DNA of 19,434 nt from Planctomycetaceae bacterium (lineage in GTDB: Bacteria; Planctomycetota; Planctomycetia; Pirellulales; Thermoguttaceae). Both the position numbers and the translations under genes were made by a program. This document shows positions 13,187 to 19,434 of this stretch, piece after piece. The stretch's first letter is position 1; every line of letters begins with the position of its first letter. The notes beneath the pieces are model-generated. The model was not told the origin of the DNA. It did no database searches and saw nothing but the letters and a program-made list of their open reading frames with translations. The DNA lies in contig DOMV01000470.1 in the NCBI GenBank assembly GCA_003509805.1, forward strand, positions 8,056 through 27,489. The letters run 5' to 3'.

Positions 13187-15469
13187 TCAACCGCGGGACT
13201 TCCTGTTTCCGGATGTCGGCGCCGCCTTCGAAACGCCCTGTACGTGTCGATCGACATCCGAACGTACCGGATCGGATGCGTCGGCGATGTAGACTTTCAA
13301 CGAATGGTCCATGAACCGGACGGCGGCCTTCAAATCGGCCGGCGGACCGTCGTATTGCGGATAAATGTCGTTCGGAGGCGCCGCCTGCGTATCGACGAAC
13401 AACCGCCATTTGAAACCTTGGCAGATTGCCGGGAAGTAAAAGTCCCGCGGTTCCCAACCTCCGTGCGCCATAATCAGGATGTGGAACCGGGAAGCTTCCC
13501 CATCCGACGGCTGGACGGCGGCCAGCAGGCAGGTCAGGCTGCGTTCGAGCCCGTTATTCCACGGGACGGCCCCCCCCAACGGTCCGTACCAACCGATATC
13601 CGGGAGCGCCCCGGGCCGTCGCGGTTGCCCGGTCAGGAACCGGGATTGCCGTACCGTCGATTCCTCTTTGCGGAATTTGATCAGCGTCCGCACGAAGCGG
13701 ACGAACGCGCGGTGTTTTTCCTCAAGTCGCCAATCGAGCCAGGAAATCGTGGAGTCCTGGCAGTAGGCGTTGTTGTTGCCGCGTTGGGTTTTACGAAATT
13801 CGTCTCCGGCGACGATCATCGGTACGCCCTGGCTGAGCAGGAGCGTCGCCATCATGTTCCGTATCTGGCGCGCGCGGGTCGCTTCAATTTCCTTGATCGA
13901 GGTTGGCCCTTCGACGCCGTAATTACAACTCATGCTGTTGTTGTCGCCGTCCCGGTTGTGTTCGCCGTTGTCCTCGTTGTGCTTGGAATTATAGGAAACC
14001 AGGTCGTTGAGCGTAAAGCCGTCGTGCGAAGTGATGAAGTTGATACTGCAAAAGGGTTGTCGGCCGCTGTGTTGGTAAAGATCGCTCGAACCGGCCATGC
14101 GGGTCGCCAGCGCACCGGTGAAAAACTGGTCGCCGCGCCAGAATCGGCGGATGTCGTCACGGTATTTCCCGTTCCATTCGGCCCAACCCATCGAATTCGG
14201 GCCGTGCGAACTGAAAAAGGAGCCGACCTGGTAGGCGCCGGCGGCGTCCCAGGCTTCGGCGATGATTTTCGTGTCGGCCAAAAGCGGGTCCTCGGCGATC
14301 TGCTCGACGAGCGGCGGGTTGGCCAGCAGGTTGCCGTTCTGGTCGCGGCTCAGGATCGACGCCAGATCAAAACGGAACCCGTCGATGTGGTAATTGTGGA
14401 CCCAGTAGCGGAGCGAGTTGAAAATCAGTTCCCGGACGATCGGGTGGTTGCCGTTGACCGTGTTGCCGCAACCGCTGTAGTTTTTATACTCCTTGCCGTT
14501 GTGGAGCATGTAGTAAACGTCGTTGTCGAGTCCGCGAAAACTGAGCGTCGGGCCGCGTTCGTTGCCTTCGCAGGTGTGGTTGAACACGACGTCGAGGATC
14601 ACTTCGATCCCGGCGGCATGGAAGGCGCGAACCATTTCCTTGAATTCGCGGACCTGGGCACCCGGCTCCTTGCCGTAGGCGTAACCGCGGTGCGGGGCGA
14701 AAAAGGCCATCGTGTCGTAACCCCAGAAATTCGTCCGGCCCCCGGTCGTACCGTCGATGCTCCCGACCAGGAATTCATGGACCGGCATCAATTCGACGGC
14801 GGTGACGCCAAGTTCTTTCAGGTAAGGGATCTTCTTGATCGCGCCCAAGTAGGTCCCGGCTTCCTTGACTTGGCTCGACTTCGACTTCGTGAAACCGCCG
14901 ACGTGCATTTCGTAAATCACGCTCTTGGAAAGATCGTGTTTCAAGTGGGGATCGTCGCGCCAATCGAAATCGGCGTCGTCGATCACGACACACTTGGGCG
15001 GCCGGAGAATCCCGTCCTTGTTCGACTGGAAGGAACCCGCCAGCGCCTTGGCATAAGGATCGATCAATCGCGGACCGTCGGCTTCGCCGACCTGGAAATG
15101 ATAGAGTTGCCGGGCGTTGATCCCCTTGATGAACATGCTCCAGACGTCGCCCCAACGGTTTTTTTCCCGATTGAATTCGATGACCTGGGACGGTTCGAGG
15201 TCGCTCACTTTATCGTAGAGCAGGAGCCGCATCGATCGGGCGGAACGGCTGACAAGCGAAAAGTGAACCCCGTTGTCGTGGAGCGTCGCTCCAAAGGGCA
15301 ACGGGTAATTGAACCTCATGGTCGAGGGTGAGTCGAACATACCGGACTGCTCCAAAGGGGTGCTCCGCTTGACGATGGGGAAAGACGGGTAAGGAGGGGA
15401 ACCCGGGTGCGCTACGGAATCGGAGTAAGACGAATTACCGGAAAACAAGGTTTGAAAAAATGTTGACAT
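13187..15469 (-). CDS. glgX: Glycogen debranching enzyme, GlgX/isoamylase type (GH13)
   Basis: A 760-residue member of glycoside hydrolase family 13. An N-terminal CBM48-like beta-sandwich (about 55-145) precedes the (beta/alpha)8 barrel. The conserved regions are intact: DVVFNHT (293-299), DGFRFDLAS with nucleophile D368, IIAEAWD with acid/base E405, and NFITSHDG with D483. It cleaves alpha-1,6 branches in glycogen or limit dextrins in the cytoplasm. The end of the protein (about 735-760) is a polar tail. The start is uncertain. The ATG at 15469 lies below a TGTTAAACT-like extended -10 box (15498-15505) but lacks a ribosome-binding site. The ATG at 15340 has GGAG nine bases upstream and starts just before the conserved region. 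No other glycogen genes are in the window. Confidence 0.94.
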   Translation of the reverse strand: MSTFFQTLFSGNSSYSDSVAHPGSPPYPSFPIVKRSTPLEQSGMFDSPSTMRFNYPLPFGATLHDNGVHFSLVSRSARSMRLLLYDKVSDLEPSQVIEFNREKNRWGDVWSMFIKGINARQLYHFQVGEADGPRLIDPYAKALAGSFQSNKDGILRPPKCVVIDDADFDWRDDPHLKHDLSKSVIYEMHVGGFTKSKSSQVKEAGTYLGAIKKIPYLKELGVTAVELMPVHEFLVGSIDGTTGGRTNFWGYDTMAFFAPHRGYAYGKEPGAQVREFKEMVRAFHAAGIEVILDVVFNHTCEGNERGPTLSFRGLDNDVYYMLHNGKEYKNYSGCGNTVNGNHPIVRELIFNSLRYWVHNYHIDGFRFDLASILSRDQNGNLLANPPLVEQIAEDPLLADTKIIAEAWDAAGAYQVGSFFSSHGPNSMGWAEWNGKYRDDIRRFWRGDQFFTGALATRMAGSSDLYQHSGRQPFCSINFITSHDGFTLNDLVSYNSKHNEDNGEHNRDGDNNSMSCNYGVEGPTSIKEIEATRARQIRNMMATLLLSQGVPMIVAGDEFRKTQRGNNNAYCQDSTISWLDWRLEEKHRAFVRFVRTLIKFRKEESTVRQSRFLTGQPRRPGALPDIGWYGPLGGAVPWNNGLERSLTCLLAAVQPSDGEASRFHILIMAHGGWEPRDFYFPAICQGFKWRLFVDTQAAPPNDIYPQYDGPPADLKAAVRFMDHSLKVYIADASDPVRSDVDRHVQGVSKAAPTSGNRKSRG

Positions 15470-15965
15470 GGCCGTCGATGAACACCGATTGGGAACAAGT
15501 TTAACACAGGAAAGGGGATCGAAACAGGCCCGACCCGAAAAAACAAACGACGGATTATTGTCGATAAAACCTACGTGATCCTGAAAATGACGACATTCCT
15601 CTCGGTACTATTCGGCGAACGCTCCGTGAAAAATAAAGGGGAATACGGGATATCCGGTCACTCGCGGCCAATCGGCGGGATATATTTTGCCTATTTTGAA
15701 TAAACGGCTGATTCCTTGTGTTTTAAGTAGCAAAAATGAAGGCCCTGAACACCGCGCATGAACGCCGGGAATGAAGCGCCGTGACCGGACCGGCAACTTT
15801 TACGCGCCCCCTTTTTCAATCAACTTTCCAATTCGACACGTTACCACCTCCTTTACAGCCCCGGGATATTTGATACAATCGGCATATCCCTGTTTTTCGT
15901 AACGCCTGCGCCGGGTTAGATCGCTGACCGGCTCCCGTCCTTCCTCTTTATGTTTCCGCCGTTTC
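15470..15965. other. Intergenic region between glgX and the KAS III-like gene
   Basis: This 496-bp divergent region contains the KAS III promoter (15852-15879), a possible extended -10 for glgX (15498-15505), and a strong minus-strand ribosome-binding site at 15846-15851. Minus-strand frames at 15608-15796 (62 aa) and 15800-15994 (64 aa) have no recognisable family. The second overlaps the promoter and start of the next gene. I do not call them genes. Confidence 0.5.
15852..15879 (+). promoter_or_regulatory. Promoter of the KAS III-like gene
   Basis: TTTACA (15852-15857; 5 of 6) is followed after 16 bp by TACAAT (15874-15879; 5 of 6), preceded by TGA, giving an extended -10. Transcription would start near 15886, about 80 bases before the GTG start codon at 15966. 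Confidence 0.7.
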
Positions 15966-17006
15966 GTGAAATCAGCACAAATTATCAGCATCACTTATTA
16001 CCTTCCGGAGAATAAACTGGGTAATAAGGTCATTGCGGAACTCTTTTCCGGTTGGACGGAAGAGAAAATCACGCGCAAACTCGGAATCGAAGAGCGACCG
16101 ATTGCCGCACCGGGAGAAACGGCGGTCGATATGGGGATTCGTGCCGCCGAACGTCTTTTCGAGAAAGAGGTTTGCGAACCGGAGGAGATTGATTTCGTTT
16201 TGCTTTGCACGCAGTCGCCGGACTATTTTCTGCCGACTTCCGCCTGTATCATCCACGAGCGGCTCGGTTTGAAGAAAGCGTGCGGCGCGCTGGACTTCAA
16301 CCTCGGGTGCAGCGGCTACATCTACGGTCTTTCATTGGCCAAAGGGTTGATCGAAGGCGGGATGGCCGAGAATGTCCTGCTCATCACCTCGGAGACCTAT
16401 TCGAAGTACATCAACCCACTCGACCGGGTAAACCGCCCGTTGTTCGGCGATGGAGCGGCCGCCACGCTCATTCGCGCGGTCGAACGGAAGGAGCCCGCCC
16501 CTGCGATCGGGCCGTTCGTGTTCGGCAGCGACGGGAGCGGAGCCGATTTACTCATCGTCCCCGCCGGGGGACACCGCCACCCGGCCACGCCCGAAGATCA
16601 TATCGAGTACCCGGACGGCAAGGGAAGCGTGCGTTCCAAGGTTCAGGTCGCGATGCACGGGCCGGCGATTTTCGCTTTCGCGCTGGATCGCGTGCCGCCG
16701 ACGGTGCGGGAGCTGCTCGAAAAAAGCGGCAAGGCGAAAGAGGATATCGGCTGTTTCGTCTTCCACCAGGCCAACAAATACATGCTTGAAAAATTGCGCG
16801 AGCTCTGCGACCTCGATTCGGCCAAATTTTTCAACGACATTCGAAAGCGGGGCAACACGGTCTCCAGCAGCGTCCCGATCGCCATGGTCGACGCCTTCGA
16901 ACAGGGCATGCTCAAACCGAACGAACCGGCGATGTTGATCGGTTTCGGCGTCGGTCTTTCTTGGGGAGCGACCTTGGTCGTGTTGCCGGACGATTTTCGG
17001 ACCTGA
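15966..17006 (+). CDS. KAS III-like 3-oxoacyl-ACP synthase
   Basis: A 346-residue thiolase-fold condensing enzyme of the FabH family. The catalytic triad is complete: C115 in NLGCSGYIYG, H267 in FVFHQANKYM and N297 in RGNTVSSSVP. The GDGAAATL segment (161-168) is also typical. FabH-type enzymes start fatty-acid chains by joining acetyl-CoA to malonyl-ACP; relatives condense other acyl groups in secondary metabolism or cell-surface modification. No fab genes lie nearby, so I do not call it fabH. It begins with GTG; the family alignment (AQIISITYYLPEN) fits this start, and a nearby ATG at 15950 is out of frame. There is no visible Shine-Dalgarno sequence. The gene stands alone and converges with the next one. 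Confidence 0.92.
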   Translation: MKSAQIISITYYLPENKLGNKVIAELFSGWTEEKITRKLGIEERPIAAPGETAVDMGIRAAERLFEKEVCEPEEIDFVLLCTQSPDYFLPTSACIIHERLGLKKACGALDFNLGCSGYIYGLSLAKGLIEGGMAENVLLITSETYSKYINPLDRVNRPLFGDGAAATLIRAVERKEPAPAIGPFVFGSDGSGADLLIVPAGGHRHPATPEDHIEYPDGKGSVRSKVQVAMHGPAIFAFALDRVPPTVRELLEKSGKAKEDIGCFVFHQANKYMLEKLRELCDLDSAKFFNDIRKRGNTVSSSVPIAMVDAFEQGMLKPNEPAMLIGFGVGLSWGATLVVLPDDFRT

Positions 17007-17021
17007 GGCTTACGCTTCAGG
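17002..17021. terminator. Hairpin shared by two convergent genes
   Basis: CCTGAGGC (17002-17009), loop TTAC, GCTTCAGG (17014-17021) form an 8-bp stem with one G-T pair. It spans the stop codons of both the KAS III-like gene (17004-17006) and the minus-strand gene (17019-17017). There is no T-run on either side, so its strength as a terminator is uncertain. Confidence 0.4.
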
Positions 17022-17571
17022 CGGCTTTGCGGCGTTTACGGTCGGATTCGACGGCGGTGTCGATCATGCGCCGGAATTCCGGGAGCCGGACCCGTTTGAG
17101 TTCCTGTCCGGGAAATTTCGTGAAAACGGCGGCATCTTCGCGCAGGGCGACGGCAAGCAGGGCGCCTTTGGTCGCAAGCCAATCGAAATGGGGCGTCGCG
17201 AGAATCGCCAGGTCGATATCTTTGATCGAACGGGAAATCTGGGTAATGCCCATTTCCACGGAAGCCGGAATACAGCGGTGTCGCACTCCCGTTTGGCTGA
17301 GCAATTTATGGGTCTTGCGCAGAGAAAGACCGGGGCCGTCTTCTTCGGTTCGTCCTTCAAACGGATCGGTGCAGACGTAAAGCGGACCTTCTTCGCTTTC
17401 GGTTTTCCCATAGGTGCCGACGAGCCGGAGCAGGTTCATCATGCGCACTCCCCGTTGGATACCGCATTCGAGAATGATCCGGGGCTTTGTCTTTTTGACG
17501 AACCGATACAGGAGGCGTTCCTCTTTCGGAGTCGAAAAGTGAGTTAGATAAAGTGTTTGGAAAACGTTCAT
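17017..17571 (-). CDS. Small methyltransferase-like protein, function unknown
   Basis: A 184-residue protein from the ATG at 17571, which has GGAG eight bases upstream. A GTG at 17625 would add 18 residues without family support. Residues 32-48 (IILECGIQRGVRMMNLL) resemble the glycine-containing motif I of class I SAM-dependent methyltransferases, and VCTDPFEG (66-73) and DIDLAILATPHFDW (118-131) sit where later strands of the fold would be. The usual GxGxG is incomplete, so SAM binding is uncertain. The C-terminus is highly basic (SDRKRRKAA). The gene is alone between a hairpin upstream and a convergent gene downstream. Enzymatic activity and substrate cannot be stated. Confidence 0.75.
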   Translation of the reverse strand: MNVFQTLYLTHFSTPKEERLLYRFVKKTKPRIILECGIQRGVRMMNLLRLVGTYGKTESEEGPLYVCTDPFEGRTEEDGPGLSLRKTHKLLSQTGVRHRCIPASVEMGITQISRSIKDIDLAILATPHFDWLATKGALLAVALREDAAVFTKFPGQELKRVRLPEFRRMIDTAVESDRKRRKAA

Positions 17572-17763
17572 TCGATGCGCTCCATCCGAAAAGGTCCCGT
17601 TTACGGTAGGACACGGCTTCTTCACGTTCGGTGTTCAAGCTGAAAACCGACACACACGAACCCTGATCGGAGTGTCGGCGTTTCGAAGGGAACCACTTGA
17701 GAAAAAACATCCGCGACGGAAACGGCTTCCCAATACGGAACACGATTAGATCGCAAACAGCGT

Positions 17764-17797
17764 CAAAACGGTCGTTTTCATCGTGTTGCCAGTATAC
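17764..17797 (-). repeat. Dispersed promoter-like element, copy C
   Basis: Minus strand: GTATACTGG, CAACACG, then ATGAAAACGACCGTTTTG. It begins at the foot of the hairpin behind the isochorismatase-family gene and precedes the methyltransferase-like gene by about 200 bp. Its ATG (17781-17779) opens an 11-codon frame MKTTVLTLFAI that stops at 17746. It matches copy B at 28 of 33 positions and copy A at 26 of 33. Confidence 0.75.
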
Positions 17798-17831
17798 CCG
17801 ACCGGGCCGGCCGGATCAGGGGCAGGTCGGG
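17797..17831 (-). terminator. Hairpin behind the isochorismatase-family gene
   Basis: CCCGACC and GGTCGGG (17797-17803 and 17825-17831) form a 7-bp stem, and the loop holds a second palindrome, GGCCGGCC. It starts 1 bp past the stop codon. No T-run follows, so termination would have to be factor-assisted. Confidence 0.45.
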
Positions 17832-17832
17832 A

Positions 17833-18423
17833 TCAAGCCGGGTTCGGTTTCGTTCCGGTCACCAGCGCGCCGACTTCCTTGAATCGCGGGTGGTCGGCTG
17901 TCCCGCACCATTCGAACAGCGCCGATTCGCTTGTCGTGAGAACGACTCCGGCCGCGTTCATGCGTTTCAGGGCGAAACGTCGATCACTTTTGAAACGGCT
18001 GTCGACCGCATCGGTGGCCACGTACGCCGCATATCCGGCGGTCAGGAGATCCATCGCGGTCTGCAAAACACAGACATGCGATTCGATGCCGCAAAGAAGA
18101 ACCCGGGAAACACCGGTTTTGTCAAGTTCCCGCATCCATTCTTCGGATTCGCAGCAACTGAACGTCCGTTTTTCAAACCGGAGGCATTGCCCGGGTAGTT
18201 CCGCGAGAAGTTCCGGGACGGTTGGGCCGAGACCTTTGGGGTATTGTTCGCTCAGAAAGACGGGAACATTGAAAATCCCGGCCCCGCGGATCAACCGCCT
18301 GGTTCGTTCGACGGTCCGTTCGCCGTTTTTCATGGCGGGAACGAGCCGTTCTTGAACATCGACGACCAACAGGGCCGTTTGACCGGGATCCAGCAAAAAC
18401 AGGCTTCGCACAGAGGGCGGCAT
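17833..18423 (-). CDS. Isochorismatase-family hydrolase
   Basis: A 196-residue cysteine-hydrolase-fold protein. The catalytic triad of the family is visible: D22 in LLVVDVQERL, K85 in RFEKRTFSC and C118 in GIESHVCVLQTAMDLL. The segment FLSEQYPKGLGPT (56-68) is typical of the YcaC/MAR-type branch, whose natural substrates are mostly unknown. The true isochorismatase reaction is therefore not claimed. The ATG at 18423 is chosen: it has AAAGG seven bases upstream and gives the usual family length. ATG codons further upstream (for example 18450) lack a ribosome-binding site. It lies about 200 bp behind the GNAT gene and is followed by a hairpin. Confidence 0.93.
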   Translation of the reverse strand: MPPSVRSLFLLDPGQTALLVVDVQERLVPAMKNGERTVERTRRLIRGAGIFNVPVFLSEQYPKGLGPTVPELLAELPGQCLRFEKRTFSCCESEEWMRELDKTGVSRVLLCGIESHVCVLQTAMDLLTAGYAAYVATDAVDSRFKSDRRFALKRMNAAGVVLTTSESALFEWCGTADHPRFKEVGALVTGTKPNPA

Positions 18424-18628
18424 GAAACGGCCTTTCTTTTTTTGATTCATGCGAACCGGAAACGCGGCGTGGTGAATTGACAATGGGTAACGGGGGACGC
18501 AAGCGGCGGAGAGGATTGCGGAGCCGTCGCCGCTTGGGGATGGCCGGGATGGGGGCAAAAAGGAAAACGAGCCCTTTCCACCCGTTTACGGTATTTTGGG
18601 AAATGTTCACCGTTTGCCGAAACGCCGT

Positions 18629-19177
18629 TTACGAACGGGTTTCCTTGAAAACAACTTTTACACTTTCAAAACCGAGATGTTCGTAAAGGCGCACGGCATG
18701 AAAATTGTCCGCGGTAACTTCGAGGGCGATCCGTTCCATCCCGGCGGCGCGGAATCCGTGCAGGCAACCGGCGACCAGCAGCCGTCCGAATCCCTTGTTA
18801 CGATAATCCGGAACAACCGCGACGTTCTGTATCTTGCCGTTGAGTCCGTCGAGCCGCATTCCCTGGATATTGGCGATGAAACGGAACTTTTCCTCCGGGG
18901 CAGCATGGACGATCAACCAGGTCGCTTTCGGCTCGAACGACGGATCGCCCGCAATCGCTTCCATGAGGCGCAGGCAACGGTCGTAATCTGAAAACGTCGG
19001 GAACAAGTCGGCGTCCATCGACCCGCGAAATCCCTCGTACTTGACCCTGGCGTGGGTTTCCAGCAATTCCGGTTTCCAGGAAACCCAGCGATAGTCCCGC
19101 GGCAACTCGGGCGGTGGAGGGCTCGTGCGGCGAAAATCGAACACCATTTGCAAACGTTTGACGTACCGGACACTCAT
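18629..19177 (-). CDS. GNAT-family N-acetyltransferase
   Basis: A 182-residue protein from the ATG at 19177. The C-terminal half is a GNAT domain: NVAVVPDYRNKGFGRLLVAG (118-137) supplies the acetyl-CoA-binding motif R/QxxGxG as R126-N-K-G-F-G131, and NFHAVRLYEHLGF (158-170) is motif B. The N-terminal half (about 1-90) is a separate region of unknown role. The acceptor substrate is unknown. Start choice is open. ATGs at 19216 and 19207 sit near GGAGGA, but a near-perfect promoter (19184-19212) overlaps them and would start transcription almost exactly at the ATG of 19177. That suggests a leaderless message. Confidence 0.88.
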   Translation of the reverse strand: MSVRYVKRLQMVFDFRRTSPPPPELPRDYRWVSWKPELLETHARVKYEGFRGSMDADLFPTFSDYDRCLRLMEAIAGDPSFEPKATWLIVHAAPEEKFRFIANIQGMRLDGLNGKIQNVAVVPDYRNKGFGRLLVAGCLHGFRAAGMERIALEVTADNFHAVRLYEHLGFESVKVVFKETRS

Positions 19178-19183
19178 CAATCC

Positions 19184-19212
19184 ATTATGTCCGCTCCCGG
19201 CAACCATGTCAA
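19184..19212 (-). promoter_or_regulatory. Promoter of the GNAT gene
   Basis: A perfect TTGACA on the minus strand (19212-19207), a 17-bp spacer and CATAAT (19189-19184; 5 of 6). The expected start is near 19177, which coincides with an in-frame ATG. Confidence 0.65.
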
Positions 19213-19227
19213 GCATTCCTCCCCCGT

Positions 19228-19255
19228 TTGAACCGGTCGGGCAATGTGGTATGAT
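19228..19255 (+). promoter_or_regulatory. Possible divergent promoter near the window end
   Basis: TTGAAC (19228-19233; 4 of 6), a 16-bp spacer and TATGAT (19250-19255; 5 of 6), preceded by TGG as an extended -10. It points towards the right edge, back to back with the GNAT promoter. The gene it might serve would lie outside the window. Confidence 0.35.
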
Positions 19256-19264
19256 GCGGAGGTG

Positions 19265-19300
19265 CTATACTGGAAACGCGATGCAAACGGACATTTTGGG
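19265..19300 (+). repeat. Dispersed promoter-like element, copy A
   Basis: Plus strand: CTATACTGG, AAACGCG, then ATGCAAACGGACATTTTGGG. The ATG (19281-19283) lies 16 bases after the element start, exactly as in copies B and C, and opens a 14-codon frame MQTDILGVCHQDLP ending at 19325. It matches copy B at 27 of 33 positions. Confidence 0.7.
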
Positions 19301-19343
19301 GGTTTGTCATCAGGATTTGCCGTAGTCTCCCGTCACTGCGCTA

Positions 19344-19382
19344 CGCTTCGTTCCGGGCTTTCGTGCGCTTCGTTCCGGGCTT
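19344..19382. repeat. 17-bp direct repeat near the window end
   Basis: CGCTTCGTTCCGGGCTT occurs at 19344-19360 and 19366-19382 (period 22). No reading frame with a recognisable product covers it; it may belong to a longer array or to the leader of a gene beyond the edge. Confidence 0.85.
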
Positions 19383-19434
19383 GCATGAAGCGGATCGTTC
19401 GGGAGGCGGGTGATTGTGCGCGGGAACAGTTTCA

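Noticed and set aside
12615..13457. A 280-codon version of ridA reaching into glgX
   Set aside because: The added N-terminal part overlaps the end of glgX and is unlike RidA. The family begins at the ATG of 12992.
13121..15331. A 736-codon plus-strand open frame opposite glgX
   Set aside because: It is the antisense shadow of a gene with intact GH13 motifs. GC-rich codon use leaves the opposite strand open, and the translation shows no family features.
15608..15994. Two minus-strand frames of 62 and 64 codons upstream of glgX
   Set aside because: No recognisable family; one overlaps the promoter and start of the opposite gene.
18501..18535. Inverted repeat AAGCGGCG/CGCCGCTT between the GNAT and isochorismatase-family genes as a terminator
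   Set aside because: The loop is 19 bases and no T-run follows, so it could be a chance palindrome in GC-rich DNA.
1..19434. CRISPR arrays, tRNA or rRNA genes, prophage or transposase genes
   Set aside because: No regularly spaced repeat-spacer pattern, no tRNA-like cloverleaf and no phage or transposase protein motif was found on reading both strands.

Overview
The window reads as chromosomal DNA of a Gram-negative bacterium, most likely a member of the Planctomycetota. This is an inference from gene families, not a placement by phylogeny. The supports are a TPR protein carrying two RNA polymerase alpha C-terminal domains (a combination I associate with planctomycetes), a large proline-rich lipoprotein with a BamD-like TPR end beside an LptE-like lipoprotein, and a membrane-anchored vWA/Sel1 protein. 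The base composition is moderately GC-rich. IorAB, a ferredoxin-dependent 2-oxoacid oxidoreductase, suggests that an anaerobic or low-oxygen metabolism is available. There are no rRNA or tRNA genes, no CRISPR array, no transposase and no phage genes that I can recognise.

Layout. Positions 1-5002 hold four minus-strand genes, in transcription order iorA, iorB, a membrane vWA/Sel1-repeat protein and a UPF0173-type metallo-hydrolase cut by the window edge. A gene-poor, repeat-bearing gap (5003-5570) follows. A GAF-PAS-GGDEF diguanylate cyclase (minus) and the TPR/tandem alpha-CTD protein (plus) then diverge from a ~300-bp region with two good sigma70-type promoters. Positions 8810-12430 form a compact minus-strand unit recO - BamD-like TPR lipoprotein - lptE-like lipoprotein, linking repair to outer-membrane biogenesis. 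Positions 12615-15469 carry ridA and glgX (minus). A single KAS III-like gene (plus, 15966-17006) converges on a small methyltransferase-like gene, followed by an isochorismatase-family hydrolase and a GNAT acetyltransferase (both minus).

How the genes work together. IorA and IorB are the two subunits of one enzyme. The recO cluster places two envelope lipoproteins in one probable transcript. GlgX belongs to glycogen breakdown, and the diguanylate cyclase makes the second messenger c-di-GMP. The rest look like single-gene units.

The most interesting observations are: (1) the TPR/tandem alpha-CTD protein, which looks like a free-standing transcription regulator built from RNA polymerase parts, with an A-tract next to its own -35 box; (2) a dispersed, promoter-like element of about 33 bp present three times (13056-13092, 17764-17797, 19265-19300), each copy placing an ATG mini-ORF at the same distance from a TATACT-like box; and (3) many short tandem duplications. 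These are 12 or 15 bp long inside genes, and mostly 13 bp, or spaced by other non-multiples of three, between genes.
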